Below are positions 22,601 through 30,051 of a DNA stretch of 64,000 nt, in pieces. Position numbers and translations under genes: made by a program. How positions within the stretch are numbered: position 1 is the stretch's first letter; each line of letters begins with the position of its first letter. The notes under the pieces were generated by a model. It saw only the letters and a list, made by a program, of their open reading frames with translations, had not been told where the DNA came from and searched no databases. This stretch comes from Hygrocybe punicea (Eukaryota > Basidiomycota > Agaricomycetes > Agaricales > Hygrophoraceae). The DNA is taken from NCBI GenBank assembly GCA_963556145.1, contig OY744463.1, positions 1,240,001-1,304,000 of the forward strand. The letters are read 5' to 3'.

Positions 22601-22602
22601 AG
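16621..22602 (+). CDS. Retroelement ORF1 (second copy): gag, zinc knuckle, protease, long extension; 1993 aa
   Basis: Identical to 7315-13296. It belongs to the more complete copy, whose pol continues to its natural stop. The extension's last part overlaps ORF2 by 338 nt in another frame. ORF1 ends in TAG followed immediately by TGA. Since PR is in ORF1 and RT in ORF2, expression of pol needs +1 frameshifting or reinitiation. The mid-ORF GC-rich block is at about 20006-21126. Confidence 0.92.
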   Translation: MSTSTSARTPDMMPLLGQKSAPAKFKGSYEEVKRFLRHYNQMCKSYAVSDKEKCERIVDYCSTKVVKLIEALESYISQDWNTLEKDITRYFDAALKETRYIVRDLMTLARIWKLKQIRTLTKWKQYERRFITIAGWLESKKKISADEKAAYFWHGINKNLRHIIETRLNTGSTPLDVTSPFPMKDVIKVAETLFERNRFDMNLADSDSDIPGRLDNSVSEDSDTDDSSEYDTDSDYEACIKRKKASKKKKAFKSKAYDSDDELFKKTVRKETEKKDNGRKGIDRKSTSTSSSHQNEVESLIKQMGKLSLDDIKYGLAYYRALKLDPDIAHCISPPELKQPQQKQAQSQQTQRPPFKISAANSVGLPPNPSTSSFTPTNSFTPSNEQRGPMTCYGCGGQGHGMQTCFQINELLKTGKITKDGLGRIVYPDGSIIRRNMGETFVQAIDRHVAEKASNVQSHFYVLQDQFSDYYQSDAEEDFEAYTIPTIKEEEIQILPAVRGPQKIGAARKEVLDGVYPPTGIKAKGKENIRPNTVLPPIPKGPVKPGPLSAQKQAQAHVPAPLPFALKKTNPFHPTEDLHTKQPVPMDIRAPIHIPSDTDSDVEMIDPSPTKPAKTHIQGHKANIDKNKIMAERHNAITRPKPTPRQSEISVNIGETQVVNQILDTPVTLRVREVLASSKELSEQLTDMIKRKNAKVSAIASSFITKDRGVLIRLQMECDRRPIEAIIDTGSQLNVISKKVWKEIIQRPMDVGKILTMNDANGGEGTLKGLVSEVPLTCGGVLTYANLYIGETVPFDLLLGRPWQRGNYVSIDERIDGTYLVFKNPEDLTNRFELMVTPSHSQVNHIRGATTAHASTSYLCTLPMELEETTTIPLTKSYEQNKALVRYNPQFQTPLKPNYFTEMITCLQDKSYLDKDKSEVKGDKSISCFNIPKNAYDGSKLFALSIAHCDDMNNEESEFSKRRKIRNGFSHQGNLDRNCYKNSEEMGETVAMSAAQTPQIPPFMINNHPLPLPVEGIHSNGHPDAGRLITSFLGNSLDYQSPHLSKFLIAATVGYRLSPGIDSLGVPFEHGILLNASLATINSPSVPPSLRMGHLVFQFYPFANPSTEENFSPPPVPPPYIEDFYSFPVTTRDPRTRPGDIIPPLEPPRNPINLPVTRIPTVGSSVPTITLTGEDDRESLLTNDEARGWSPIEGWEWDYEVGKIPLHLFTDKRLPLQYTERGRRRPSLTTTMPPENTSTLADGTTDLSATTDSNFFHFRGSEVHSTAPTNDIHHSALDISRDLFEHTDRDGYEAGDEGEVEWPGCTVCTRHPAHEKCPDFTSLTKKPSFDDYTAPAATVQLAIRTEPMNGHNAIPDSDLLDVIIPTSPRAPLVASLLESTNYIPANHERSAPAALVYDHGLPPGLNMPLDAHLRDTSPGLINHYPTSAKTPEFVFPADDDWDWPVGQVRYINPVVLEPPRMLYNHAEVNYAFPPPPHAELGREPISRPPSDPDLLSDVSNHATPGSDVGNIWFPATSYLPTPPFTPFNSSEIFVPLVSSSPSMSFDDLYGDLEYSPKSPIFEEILPDLNNNSDNYLYSSNKYIDIKNTSMSVDSQSSSSVYSGSDSENKAVKILSPKPDPLTIIIPHTTSINSSLPQPYQEPGSRTRPISVSSSEDINSSSDESMDTDSDEELEWFAWTRSDSPDSEAITEFNSDLSQAIEEAQQPLDSPPGLISLSPTPPPLEDIPLLQLPPVSDNTWSLPEGEEINTPSDEYARLPFDRANALNAGERISPLFPSKDPRSPFSVRSGPLYPESNLLTQLRMEAPPIRPQSPIQVYSFTISNAGSSHQDLAAARILTAEPDHMSTFDVHISFLKAIRGSLVEGIRRIGFKLATPDWRALINERPSNDPVRYYFNHKCLLFRFLEEGVSEGLPEPATEHFRPLHFTESNPLLEEEEITFLKNSSIIFRSNRRMLLSDAINAVLDMRFRRPEAVADLLKEGYFDPPKYHKSTIT

Positions 22603-25600
22603 TGATTTGTTTACTCTTGCAACAATATTTTTGCCCCTATGTCAAACCTCTCTTCTTTATATCTGTCTGTACTACATTTTATTACTTGATGTGATAGTGT
22701 ACAAGTTTATATTTTCAAAGACTATTCAGGATTTGACATCCTTAGCCAGCCCTAGTATACCTGTGTACAAACAAACTGAACTGACAAATATAACTTCTGT
22801 CAGACTGTATGAAGAGGACCCTCAAAATTCTAAGCATGAAGATAAGCCACTAGAACAATTCAGTGTATACTATGAGACTATTAAGGATAGCCAAGAAACA
22901 ACTATGCCTATTTTAGTCTACCCAGAAGATGAAGACAATCAAGATTACAATCTTAATGAAGTACCAAATAAGCAAGAAAGTGCCTCAGAAGAAGCAGACT
23001 ATTACTACATTATAGGAGAAGGAACCTTAATATGTGAAGAAGGAGACATTCTCATATTCCCTTGTGAAGAAACAGATAGTCAAGGATATCCATTAACACT
23101 TACAGCTTACAAAAGAGTGGACAAGAAAATAAATCCTGTCCCTGGAACCTTTCCAGAAGATGCACGTGTTACAAGGAAATTTCCCTATGACCCTCTTTCC
23201 ACATTACCACCACTTCCTATGATACCACCAGACTTCATACCTACAGAGAAGCTTACATCTGAACGTCTGAAGATACTCAAGATAAACAATGATGGATTTC
23301 TTTGGCCAGAAGAAGAAAAATTATTTACTCACCTCTTGTCACTTAACCAAGATGCTATTGGCTTTGAAGATACTGAAAGAGGCACACTTAAGGAATCTTA
23401 CTTTTCACCATACATCATCCCTACTGTCCCACATGTACCCTGGGCATTTCGAAATATTCCTATACCACCAGGACTTAGAGAAAAAGTCATGGATGTTTTG
23501 AAGAGAAAAATAGATGCTGGTGTATATGAACCAAGTCAATCCTCTTATAGGTCAAGATGGTTTTGTGTAAGCAAGAAGGATGGAAAACTTCGTATAGTCC
23601 ATGATTTGCAACCTCTCAATGCAGTTACAATACGTGATGCAGGCCTTCCTCCAATACTAGATGAATTTGTAGAACCTTTCGCTGGTCGCCAATGCTATAC
23701 AGTCTTCGATTTACTATGGGGATTTGATGCTAGGAAAGTACATCCTACATCTCGTGACCTCACTGCATTCATGACACCACTGGGATTACTTCGTCTCACA
23801 TCACTTCCCACTGGATTCACAAATTCACCTGCAGAATTCCAACGTTGTATGTGCTTCATCCTTCAAGATGAAATCCCTCATACTGCAAATAGCTTCATTG
23901 ATGATTTACCTATAAAAGGACCTTCATCCATTTATCCTGATCAAGACGGAAGACCAGAAGTTTTACTAGAAAATCCAGGAATCAGAAGGTTTATTTGGGA
24001 GCACGCTCAAGATGTACATCGCATTATGCATCGCCTTGCTTGTGCAGGAATGACAATATCAGCTAAGAAGACACAACTTTGCCGCTCAAGTGTCGTGATC
24101 GTAGGACAGAAATGCACTCCGGAAGGACGTTGTCCTGATGATAGTAGAGTACAAAAGGTTTTGGACTGGCCCCCACTCAAGACTCCCAAGGATGTTAGAG
24201 GCTTCCTAGGTCTCTGTGGAACAGTTCGCATTTGGATAGAAAATTATTCTGCACTAGCCAAGCCACTAGCAGAGTTATTCCATAAAGGAGCAGAGTTTAT
24301 ATGGGATGAAAGAAGACAAGCAGCTTTCCAGGCATTGAAAGAAAAGGTTTCTTCAGCACCTGCACTCCGCTCTATTGATTATACATCAGATAGACCCACA
24401 TATTTATCAGTAGACAGTAGCCATATTGCTGCCGGTTTTATTTTATCACAAGAAGATGAAAATGGAAATCGTCGCCCTGCTAGATATGGTTCAATACCAA
24501 TGAGTGAAAGAGAATCCAGATATTCACAGCCAAAACTGGAGTTATATGGACTATACCGCGCGTTACGCCACTGGAGACTGTATTTAATAGGAATAAAGAA
24601 TTTACATATAGAGGTAGATGCCAAGTTTATAAAAGGCATGCTCAATGAACCGGATTTACAACCTAATGCAGCCATAAACAGATGGATTCAAGGAATTTTA
24701 TTATTTGACTTCAAACTTATTCATGTACCTGCAACCCAGTTTAGGGGACCAGATGCACTTTCTCGCAGAGAACTTGCAGATAATGAAGAAATTGAAAAGC
24801 ATGATGATTCATGGCTAGATGATATTGCCTTGCTTGTTCATGTTCCTGATCCACATGAAATAAGAAAATTTAGCTTCACTGTCCCTACCAAATTGCCATA
24901 CAAGGCCATCACACTCCCTTCAAATAATGAAATTAAATTACAACAGGACAAGATACTCATTCAAGTAAAACATTTTTTATCCACATTGGAAATGCCTTCA
25001 ACAGATACCTTGCAGGCAAGAAGAAGATTTCTGAAGAAAACTGGACAATTTTATTTAAAAGATGATAAACTGTTTAGAAGAAATGGCCAGAAAATGCCTT
25101 CATTAGTGATTATGAATGCAAAGAAAAGAATCGCCATTCTCACTCAAGCTCATGAAAACTTAGGTCATAAAGGAGAACAAGCTGTGTTTGACTTAGTCAA
25201 ACTTCGATTTTTTTGGCCTCATCTCAGAGCAGATGTCCATTACCACATTTCATCATGTCATCAGTGTCAAGTTAGGAGCTTGAAGAAAATCGAAATTTCC
25301 CCTACAATTTCTACCCCTACAGCAATTTTTCAAAAGGTATACATTGATGTAATGTTTATGCCACCTTCAGGAGGCTACCATTTCATTGTAGCAGCACGTG
25401 ATGATTTATCAGGAGCAACTGAAGTAAAAGCTCTAAGATCAAACAATTCACACAACTTAGCAAAATTCTTCTGGGAACAGATCTATTGTCGCTATGGTGC
25501 CATTGAACATGTAGTTACTGATAATGGAGGAGAAGTCAAAGGAGCATTTGAGTCTCTGCTTAGAAGACTAGGAATTCCTCAGGTTCGCATATCACCCTAC

Positions 25601-26713
25601 AATAAGCATGCAAATGGTGTAATAGAAAGAGGACATTTTACTCTACGTGAAGCCATAGTCAAGTCCTGTGAAAAAGATAAGACTGGAAAAATCAAGAATT
25701 GGCACAAGCACGTAGAGTTAGCATCATTTGCAGACCGAATTACAGTCAGCAGTGTTACTGGATACTCACCTTATTATCTACTCCATGGCACTCATCCTAT
25801 ACTTCCCTTTGACCTAACAGAAGCCACATTTATGGTTGAAGGTTTTTGCTCAGGACTTTCTACATCAGATTTGTTAGCACTCCGCATACGTCAGCTTGGA
25901 AGACATCAAGAAGATATTGATAAAGCAGCAGCTGTGCTTAAACAGGCTCGCTTCATATCTAAATTGCAATTTGATCAGAGATTTCATAGACGATTGCAAA
26001 AACGTGATTATCAGCCAGGAGAACTAGTTCTAGTATATAATAGTCGTTTGGAGATGACTATAGGAAAATTCAAGACAGACCCTCGTTACCTTGGCCCATA
26101 TGAAGTTGTCAGACAAACAAGAAGAGGAACTTATGTTTTAAAAGAATTAGATGGTGCTGTGCATGCTGAGCATTATGCAGCATTTCGGATTTTACCATAC
26201 ATTTATCGAACTGACCCTATCCTTTATGAAATAGCAGACCAGGAAGATGAAGCTGCTGAAGTAGAGGATTGCTCAGTAAATCAGTTAATATCTCTTAAAT
26301 CAGGAGACATCACAGATATTATTCTTGCCATCAAGCCAGAATTTGCTGCACACATTGCATCACGCACAAAGAATTTTGAATTTAGAAAATATCAAGTTCC
26401 AGCCACTGTCTGTCACATGTGGCTTTATGAAACAACGCCAATCAGTTCCATTACAGGTGTCATTACAGTTGGTTCAGTAAAAATACCAGGAGAAGTCAAT
26501 GACCCCTCAGGTCTTGGCAATGATGACTTTGATGCAGGTTTAAAGTTGTCAAAATATGGTTATCCTATATATCATCTTCATCAGTTACAAGTACCACTAT
26601 CCGCAGATCTACTCCAGAAGAGATACAATACTATTATTCCTCACCGCTATTGTATAGCCCCACACTCATTCATTCAAGATTTTCCTTTTTCTGCATTGAT
26701 TCCAATATTCTAG
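22265..26713 (+). CDS. pol: Retroelement ORF2: pol polyprotein (RT, RNase H, integrase) with C-terminal ASCH-like domain; up to 1482 aa
   Basis: Numbered from ATG 22265; the first ~110 residues overlap ORF1 and are probably not translated, and ATG 22904 is an alternative start. RT: FDLLWGFDARKV (Asp ~482), PTGFTNSPAEFQR, FIDD (Asp ~546/547). RNase H: LSVDSSHIAAGFIL, PKLELYGLYRALR, DALSRR. Integrase: AHENLGHKG...CHQCQ zinc region, then catalytic D~1028, D~1086 and E~1121, i.e. a 35-residue D-E spacing, with a GPYEVV C-terminal module. No chromodomain is seen. Instead residues ~1350-1465 read DIILAIKPEFAAHIASR, NFEFRKY, WLYETTPISSITGVITVG and HSFIQDF, the pattern of ASCH domains (PUA-like, predicted RNA binding). 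All catalytic residues are present. Confidence 0.94.
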   Translation: MKGLQMTPSAIISTTSVYYFGFWKKEFLKDYLNLQQSILGPFTSQSQTLSLKKKKSPSSKIPLSSFAPIAACYSLMLSMQSWICAFAALKQWQICLRKDILILPNITSPQLLSDLFTLATIFLPLCQTSLLYICLYYILLLDVIVYKFIFSKTIQDLTSLASPSIPVYKQTELTNITSVRLYEEDPQNSKHEDKPLEQFSVYYETIKDSQETTMPILVYPEDEDNQDYNLNEVPNKQESASEEADYYYIIGEGTLICEEGDILIFPCEETDSQGYPLTLTAYKRVDKKINPVPGTFPEDARVTRKFPYDPLSTLPPLPMIPPDFIPTEKLTSERLKILKINNDGFLWPEEEKLFTHLLSLNQDAIGFEDTERGTLKESYFSPYIIPTVPHVPWAFRNIPIPPGLREKVMDVLKRKIDAGVYEPSQSSYRSRWFCVSKKDGKLRIVHDLQPLNAVTIRDAGLPPILDEFVEPFAGRQCYTVFDLLWGFDARKVHPTSRDLTAFMTPLGLLRLTSLPTGFTNSPAEFQRCMCFILQDEIPHTANSFIDDLPIKGPSSIYPDQDGRPEVLLENPGIRRFIWEHAQDVHRIMHRLACAGMTISAKKTQLCRSSVVIVGQKCTPEGRCPDDSRVQKVLDWPPLKTPKDVRGFLGLCGTVRIWIENYSALAKPLAELFHKGAEFIWDERRQAAFQALKEKVSSAPALRSIDYTSDRPTYLSVDSSHIAAGFILSQEDENGNRRPARYGSIPMSERESRYSQPKLELYGLYRALRHWRLYLIGIKNLHIEVDAKFIKGMLNEPDLQPNAAINRWIQGILLFDFKLIHVPATQFRGPDALSRRELADNEEIEKHDDSWLDDIALLVHVPDPHEIRKFSFTVPTKLPYKAITLPSNNEIKLQQDKILIQVKHFLSTLEMPSTDTLQARRRFLKKTGQFYLKDDKLFRRNGQKMPSLVIMNAKKRIAILTQAHENLGHKGEQAVFDLVKLRFFWPHLRADVHYHISSCHQCQVRSLKKIEISPTISTPTAIFQKVYIDVMFMPPSGGYHFIVAARDDLSGATEVKALRSNNSHNLAKFFWEQIYCRYGAIEHVVTDNGGEVKGAFESLLRRLGIPQVRISPYNKHANGVIERGHFTLREAIVKSCEKDKTGKIKNWHKHVELASFADRITVSSVTGYSPYYLLHGTHPILPFDLTEATFMVEGFCSGLSTSDLLALRIRQLGRHQEDIDKAAAVLKQARFISKLQFDQRFHRRLQKRDYQPGELVLVYNSRLEMTIGKFKTDPRYLGPYEVVRQTRRGTYVLKELDGAVHAEHYAAFRILPYIYRTDPILYEIADQEDEAAEVEDCSVNQLISLKSGDITDIILAIKPEFAAHIASRTKNFEFRKYQVPATVCHMWLYETTPISSITGVITVGSVKIPGEVNDPSGLGNDDFDAGLKLSKYGYPIYHLHQLQVPLSADLLQKRYNTIIPHRYCIAPHSFIQDFPFSALIPIF

Positions 26714-27983
26714 CACCTTTAGTGACTGAATATTTAGTTATATCCAAGACCCCTATCCCTCATGTGATTTCCCGCTGCACACCCTCTTTTTCTATGCCCC
26801 ATGCATTTTTATTGGCCGCTATTTTTACCTATGCACATGATTTCCCGTCACGCACCCTTTTTTTTATGCTATCTAAACTGATTAGATAAATTTTATTTTG
26901 ACTTGCCGGTCATTTTTTTTTAAGTCAGACACGCAAAGAAAATATATATCGCTACAATATGATAGTACAACCCCTCTCTCATCTAAGCGTTGACAAGACC
27001 ATGATAAGAATACAAATGATAAAGAAATGAAATTATTAACGAAACATAACGAAACGAAATGAAATGACGAAACATAACGAAATGAAACGAAATGACAAGA
27101 CATAACGAAAAGGAAGATAGGATAAATGAAAGCAAAGCTCATGTATGAATAGAAAGAATAAAAGAATGGACGAACGACCAGTGACCCGCCACTCCCAGTA
27201 GTCCAGCAACTGAGTCCCGCCCGAAAAATATGGCGCTCGCCCAAGGTGAAACGGAGTGATGCTCGGCATCACCCCTGGCCCGTCCATCCTCCAGACGAAT
27301 CCGTTGTCGATCGATTGTAAATGTACGGTAGTACGGAATGGCTAGTATAAGCCGTTTTCTACATGCAAATACTTCAGTACAGGCAAATAATGAATATAAA
27401 AATGAAGTGTTACTTAGCGGGTTTTTTTTTCTTGAAGGGAGGATGGAGTGACCATTCATAGCGTTGGATAGAATTTTTTTACGATTTATTGCGCTGTGGC
27501 ATAGCAAGAAAAAGGAGTGGACACTACAGACCCATAGTGGCAGACTAGAGGAAAGAAGAGACGGATCGTGCAAATGTACAGCTATGACCCTGGAAAAACA
27601 CGTGACTGGCACATGTTTTCTCATGTGACCTGAGTAAACAGTCCAGACCGAATAAGCATCGGTACTATTGCAGATCTGTACCCGATATAGCTTCAAGACC
27701 CTGAAGAACCAAGGGAATGGTAAAATCCCGATTTGATCAATCAGACAACCTAAATCGAATTTGAAATACATCATCCCAATATAGCAAGGCCAGGGCCAGT
27801 TTAGTTCTGGACCCACAGGGACCTATTGTGACACAACGTCCCACATTAGTATTGCTTGACCCACCATTCCGGTTCCCCCACAAATATTTTCCCTTAACGT
27901 CTCCTGTTACATCAACTGCACCGCTATTCCGCTCAGCGCTTCAGCACTACCAGACGCCCATATACCGTAATCCATATCATACT
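26714..27983 (+). other. Retroelement 3' non-coding region with ACGAAA-type simple repeat
   Basis: About 1.27 kb between pol and ORF3. It holds an imperfect ACGAAA/ATAACG/AAATG repeat at 27037-27113 and a GC-richer patch at about 27175-27310. A 225-codon open stretch on the minus strand (27139-27816) has no family signature. No gene is supported. Confidence 0.6.
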
Positions 27984-28556
27984 ATGACATCATACTCCAG
28001 TCCTTCACCTTCTCCATCTATGGATATTCCTCTATGCCGTCTCGATTTATCACGCTTATTCGATACTCCCACTGAATACGATACGGACTTCTTTACCAAA
28101 CCAATTAGTCCCGCTCAGACACCACCGCTACCTCCTTCGGAATCTGACGAATACATCGATTTCGAATCTGTGAACGTACGAGGTGTCGACTGTCCGCCGC
28201 CAGACGATTTCGACTTTTTCATGGATAGTCTTCCCAACTTTCCTATGCCACCCGCCACCGTCCCTTCGCAATCTGTACCCTTAGACCCGGAGTTTAGAGA
28301 ATGGCTCGAATCGCCTCCTTCATTTTCCACAAATCGTAACCACCCAACTTCCTCTCGCCGCAATCGTTTCGAACGCCCTGCAATTCCGGCATTACTTCCT
28401 AAGCCGCTACAAAAGAAGCGCACTCGCCCTAAGTACCACCTCAAGGCGCTACTAAATGCTACGAAGAAGAACATGGATCGGTTAAAAGCAGAAGGAGTTG
28501 ATGTACAAGATTGGGAGGAATTCTTTGGAAAGATGAAGAAGAAGTTAAAAGAATAG
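27984..28556 (+). CDS. Retroelement ORF3, 190 aa, unknown function
   Basis: ATG at 27984, stop TAG at 28554-28556, 88 bp before the 3' LTR; the frame is open further upstream but without another ATG nearer than a GTG at 27828. The protein has a Ser/Pro/Asp-rich acidic N-terminal two thirds (PPLPPSESDEYIDF, PDDFDFFMDSLPNFP), then a basic tail (KKRTRPKYHLKALLNATKKN, GKMKKKLKE). No transmembrane helix or signal peptide is seen, so it is not envelope-like. Acidic, aromatic-rich plus basic halves resemble a transcription-regulator layout, but that is speculation. It may be a captured host gene or an element-specific accessory factor. Codon use looks coding. Confidence 0.6.
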   Translation: MTSYSSPSPSPSMDIPLCRLDLSRLFDTPTEYDTDFFTKPISPAQTPPLPPSESDEYIDFESVNVRGVDCPPPDDFDFFMDSLPNFPMPPATVPSQSVPLDPEFREWLESPPSFSTNRNHPTSSRRNRFERPAIPALLPKPLQKKRTRPKYHLKALLNATKKNMDRLKAEGVDVQDWEEFFGKMKKKLKE

Positions 28557-28644
28557 TAATAATGTAAAAAGCTTCTTCTCAGATTAAAAAGTTGTTTTCT
28601 TTTGGTTTCAACTGGGGACAGTTGATTTAATTGTGTTGTGCGGA

Positions 28645-30047
28645 TGTCATGACCCCAAGTGTTTTTGGGTGTAATGTCATGGGTTTACCATCGGACCACG
28701 GACTTAGATATTGCAACACTATGGATGCACACCTACACTCATTAGTACCCATTCTATGCCTTTCCACATTACGCATGCTAGTGAACAGACACAAATAGCA
28801 TATATGCTTACCTTTATATCATTTATTATGGCTTCACTAGTAATGCCCAGACCTAGCCGTTTATGTATGGTGCACAGAGGCACATCCCCCACTCATTAGC
28901 ATTTACTATATATTTCTCTGTATTGCGGGTGCAAGGAGACAAGCCCAACTAGCATTGTTACCTATATTAGCAGTAATGGATTGATTACAAATCTTGTTTA
29001 CTTGTATTGATCAAAAGCGGCTCAGCTAGATAATGGGAAATGATTAGATAAGATGTGAACAAGAGGATGATAAGATAATGATAAGATAGAATGCATCAGA
29101 GAGTGATTGTGATATTCTGCTTACATAAAGACAATGGTCTATTGTTCTGAGCAGTCTATTGTTCTAAACAGTCCAAATGGAGATAGAGCCCATTGTTCAC
29201 AGCCTCTTTGATGCCATCCATTGTTCTCATGACTCAGTCCTATTGTTCTCACTTTCCCATTGTTCTCAGTCCCCCATTGTTCTCCAACAGTATAAATAGG
29301 GCCCCCAAATTCCAGTAGTCAGTAGGATTTCCCCCCTCACCACTCAGTAGTCACTCTCAGTTGGGTTCACACAGTGTGATCCCTCATTCTCTTAGTACTA
29401 GTAGTTACTCATTGTAGTAGCTAGTGCTTGTAATCCAGTCTAGTTCACTCTTATTCTATCATTCCCTGAGTTCCCCTTGTCATCAAGGAGAATTCACCCA
29501 GTTCACTCAGTTCAATCAATTCATTAGTCAGCATTAGTCAGCTAGATACATTTCTAAGGTTAAGGTTTCATCCTAAATAGATACACTTCTAAGGTTAAGG
29601 TTTCATCCTAAACAAAAAACAGAGTATTCAAAAGGTATTAAAGATATCCCTGAACTAGTAGCCAATGTGCGTTTGAAGCTTCGGATTTAAGTCAGATATT
29701 ATAATACCCAGAGATACTCTTGATTGAATAGGCCCTGTAGCCAAAACTGTCCATATTCAACTGGTGAATATTGTTATCAGTATTCATTAGTTCATATTCT
29801 TATATTCTAGTAGTGAATATTAGTATTTTCAGTACATCACACACCCAATTGCTATTCATACCTACTCAAAGTCTCAATTCTTAATTGAAGAGACCTCACT
29901 ATTACATTCTATTGATTCATATAGTACATATACCCACAAACCCCTTCCTGATAGGTTATTTAGATATTAAAAACCCACGAACAACAAGAAGATACCTGAA
30001 CAAAGTCAACTCCGGTAATTCTTGGTGAAACAAACATTCACATAACA
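28645..30047 (+). repeat. 3' LTR, 1403 bp
   Basis: Same as 5845-7247 at offset 22800; TG...CA ends, followed by CCGG. No convincing polypurine tract abuts it: the nearest purine-rich run is at about 28527-28555, inside ORF3. Confidence 0.95.
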
Positions 30048-30051
30048 CCGG
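30048..30051. repeat. Target-site duplication CCGG, right copy
   Basis: Matches 5841-5844. On the minus strand it ends the GH20 segment RIASP. Confidence 0.88.

Larger units (their letters stand above)
5845..30047 (+). mobile_element. Ty3/gypsy LTR retrotransposon (about 14.9 kb; shown as 24.2 kb with a gap and duplicated interior)
   Basis: Layout: LTR (5845-7247), gag-PR ORF, pol ORF, third ORF, LTR (28645-30047), flanked by CCGG. Domain order PR-RT-RNase H-integrase is that of Ty3/gypsy (Metaviridae). The interior is represented twice around a 100-N gap (15968-16067). The offset is exactly 9306 bp: 6762-15967 equals 16068-25273. Subtracting it gives 14,897 bp. This is either two overlapping contig ends scaffolded without merging, or a real tandem sharing a middle LTR; one clean CCGG duplication in one host exon is compatible with both but favours one insertion. 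The LTRs show no difference over 1403 bp by eye, and both large ORFs are open, indicating recent transposition. Confidence 0.93.

Noticed and set aside
27139..27816. 225-codon minus-strand open frame inside the retroelement
   Set aside because: No family signature, overlaps non-coding simple repeat, composition not coding-like; antisense chance frame.
16068..30047. Treating the right-hand copy as an independent, second retroelement
   Set aside because: It lacks a complete 5' LTR and its own target duplication, and is exactly collinear with the left copy; overlap of contig ends explains it more simply.
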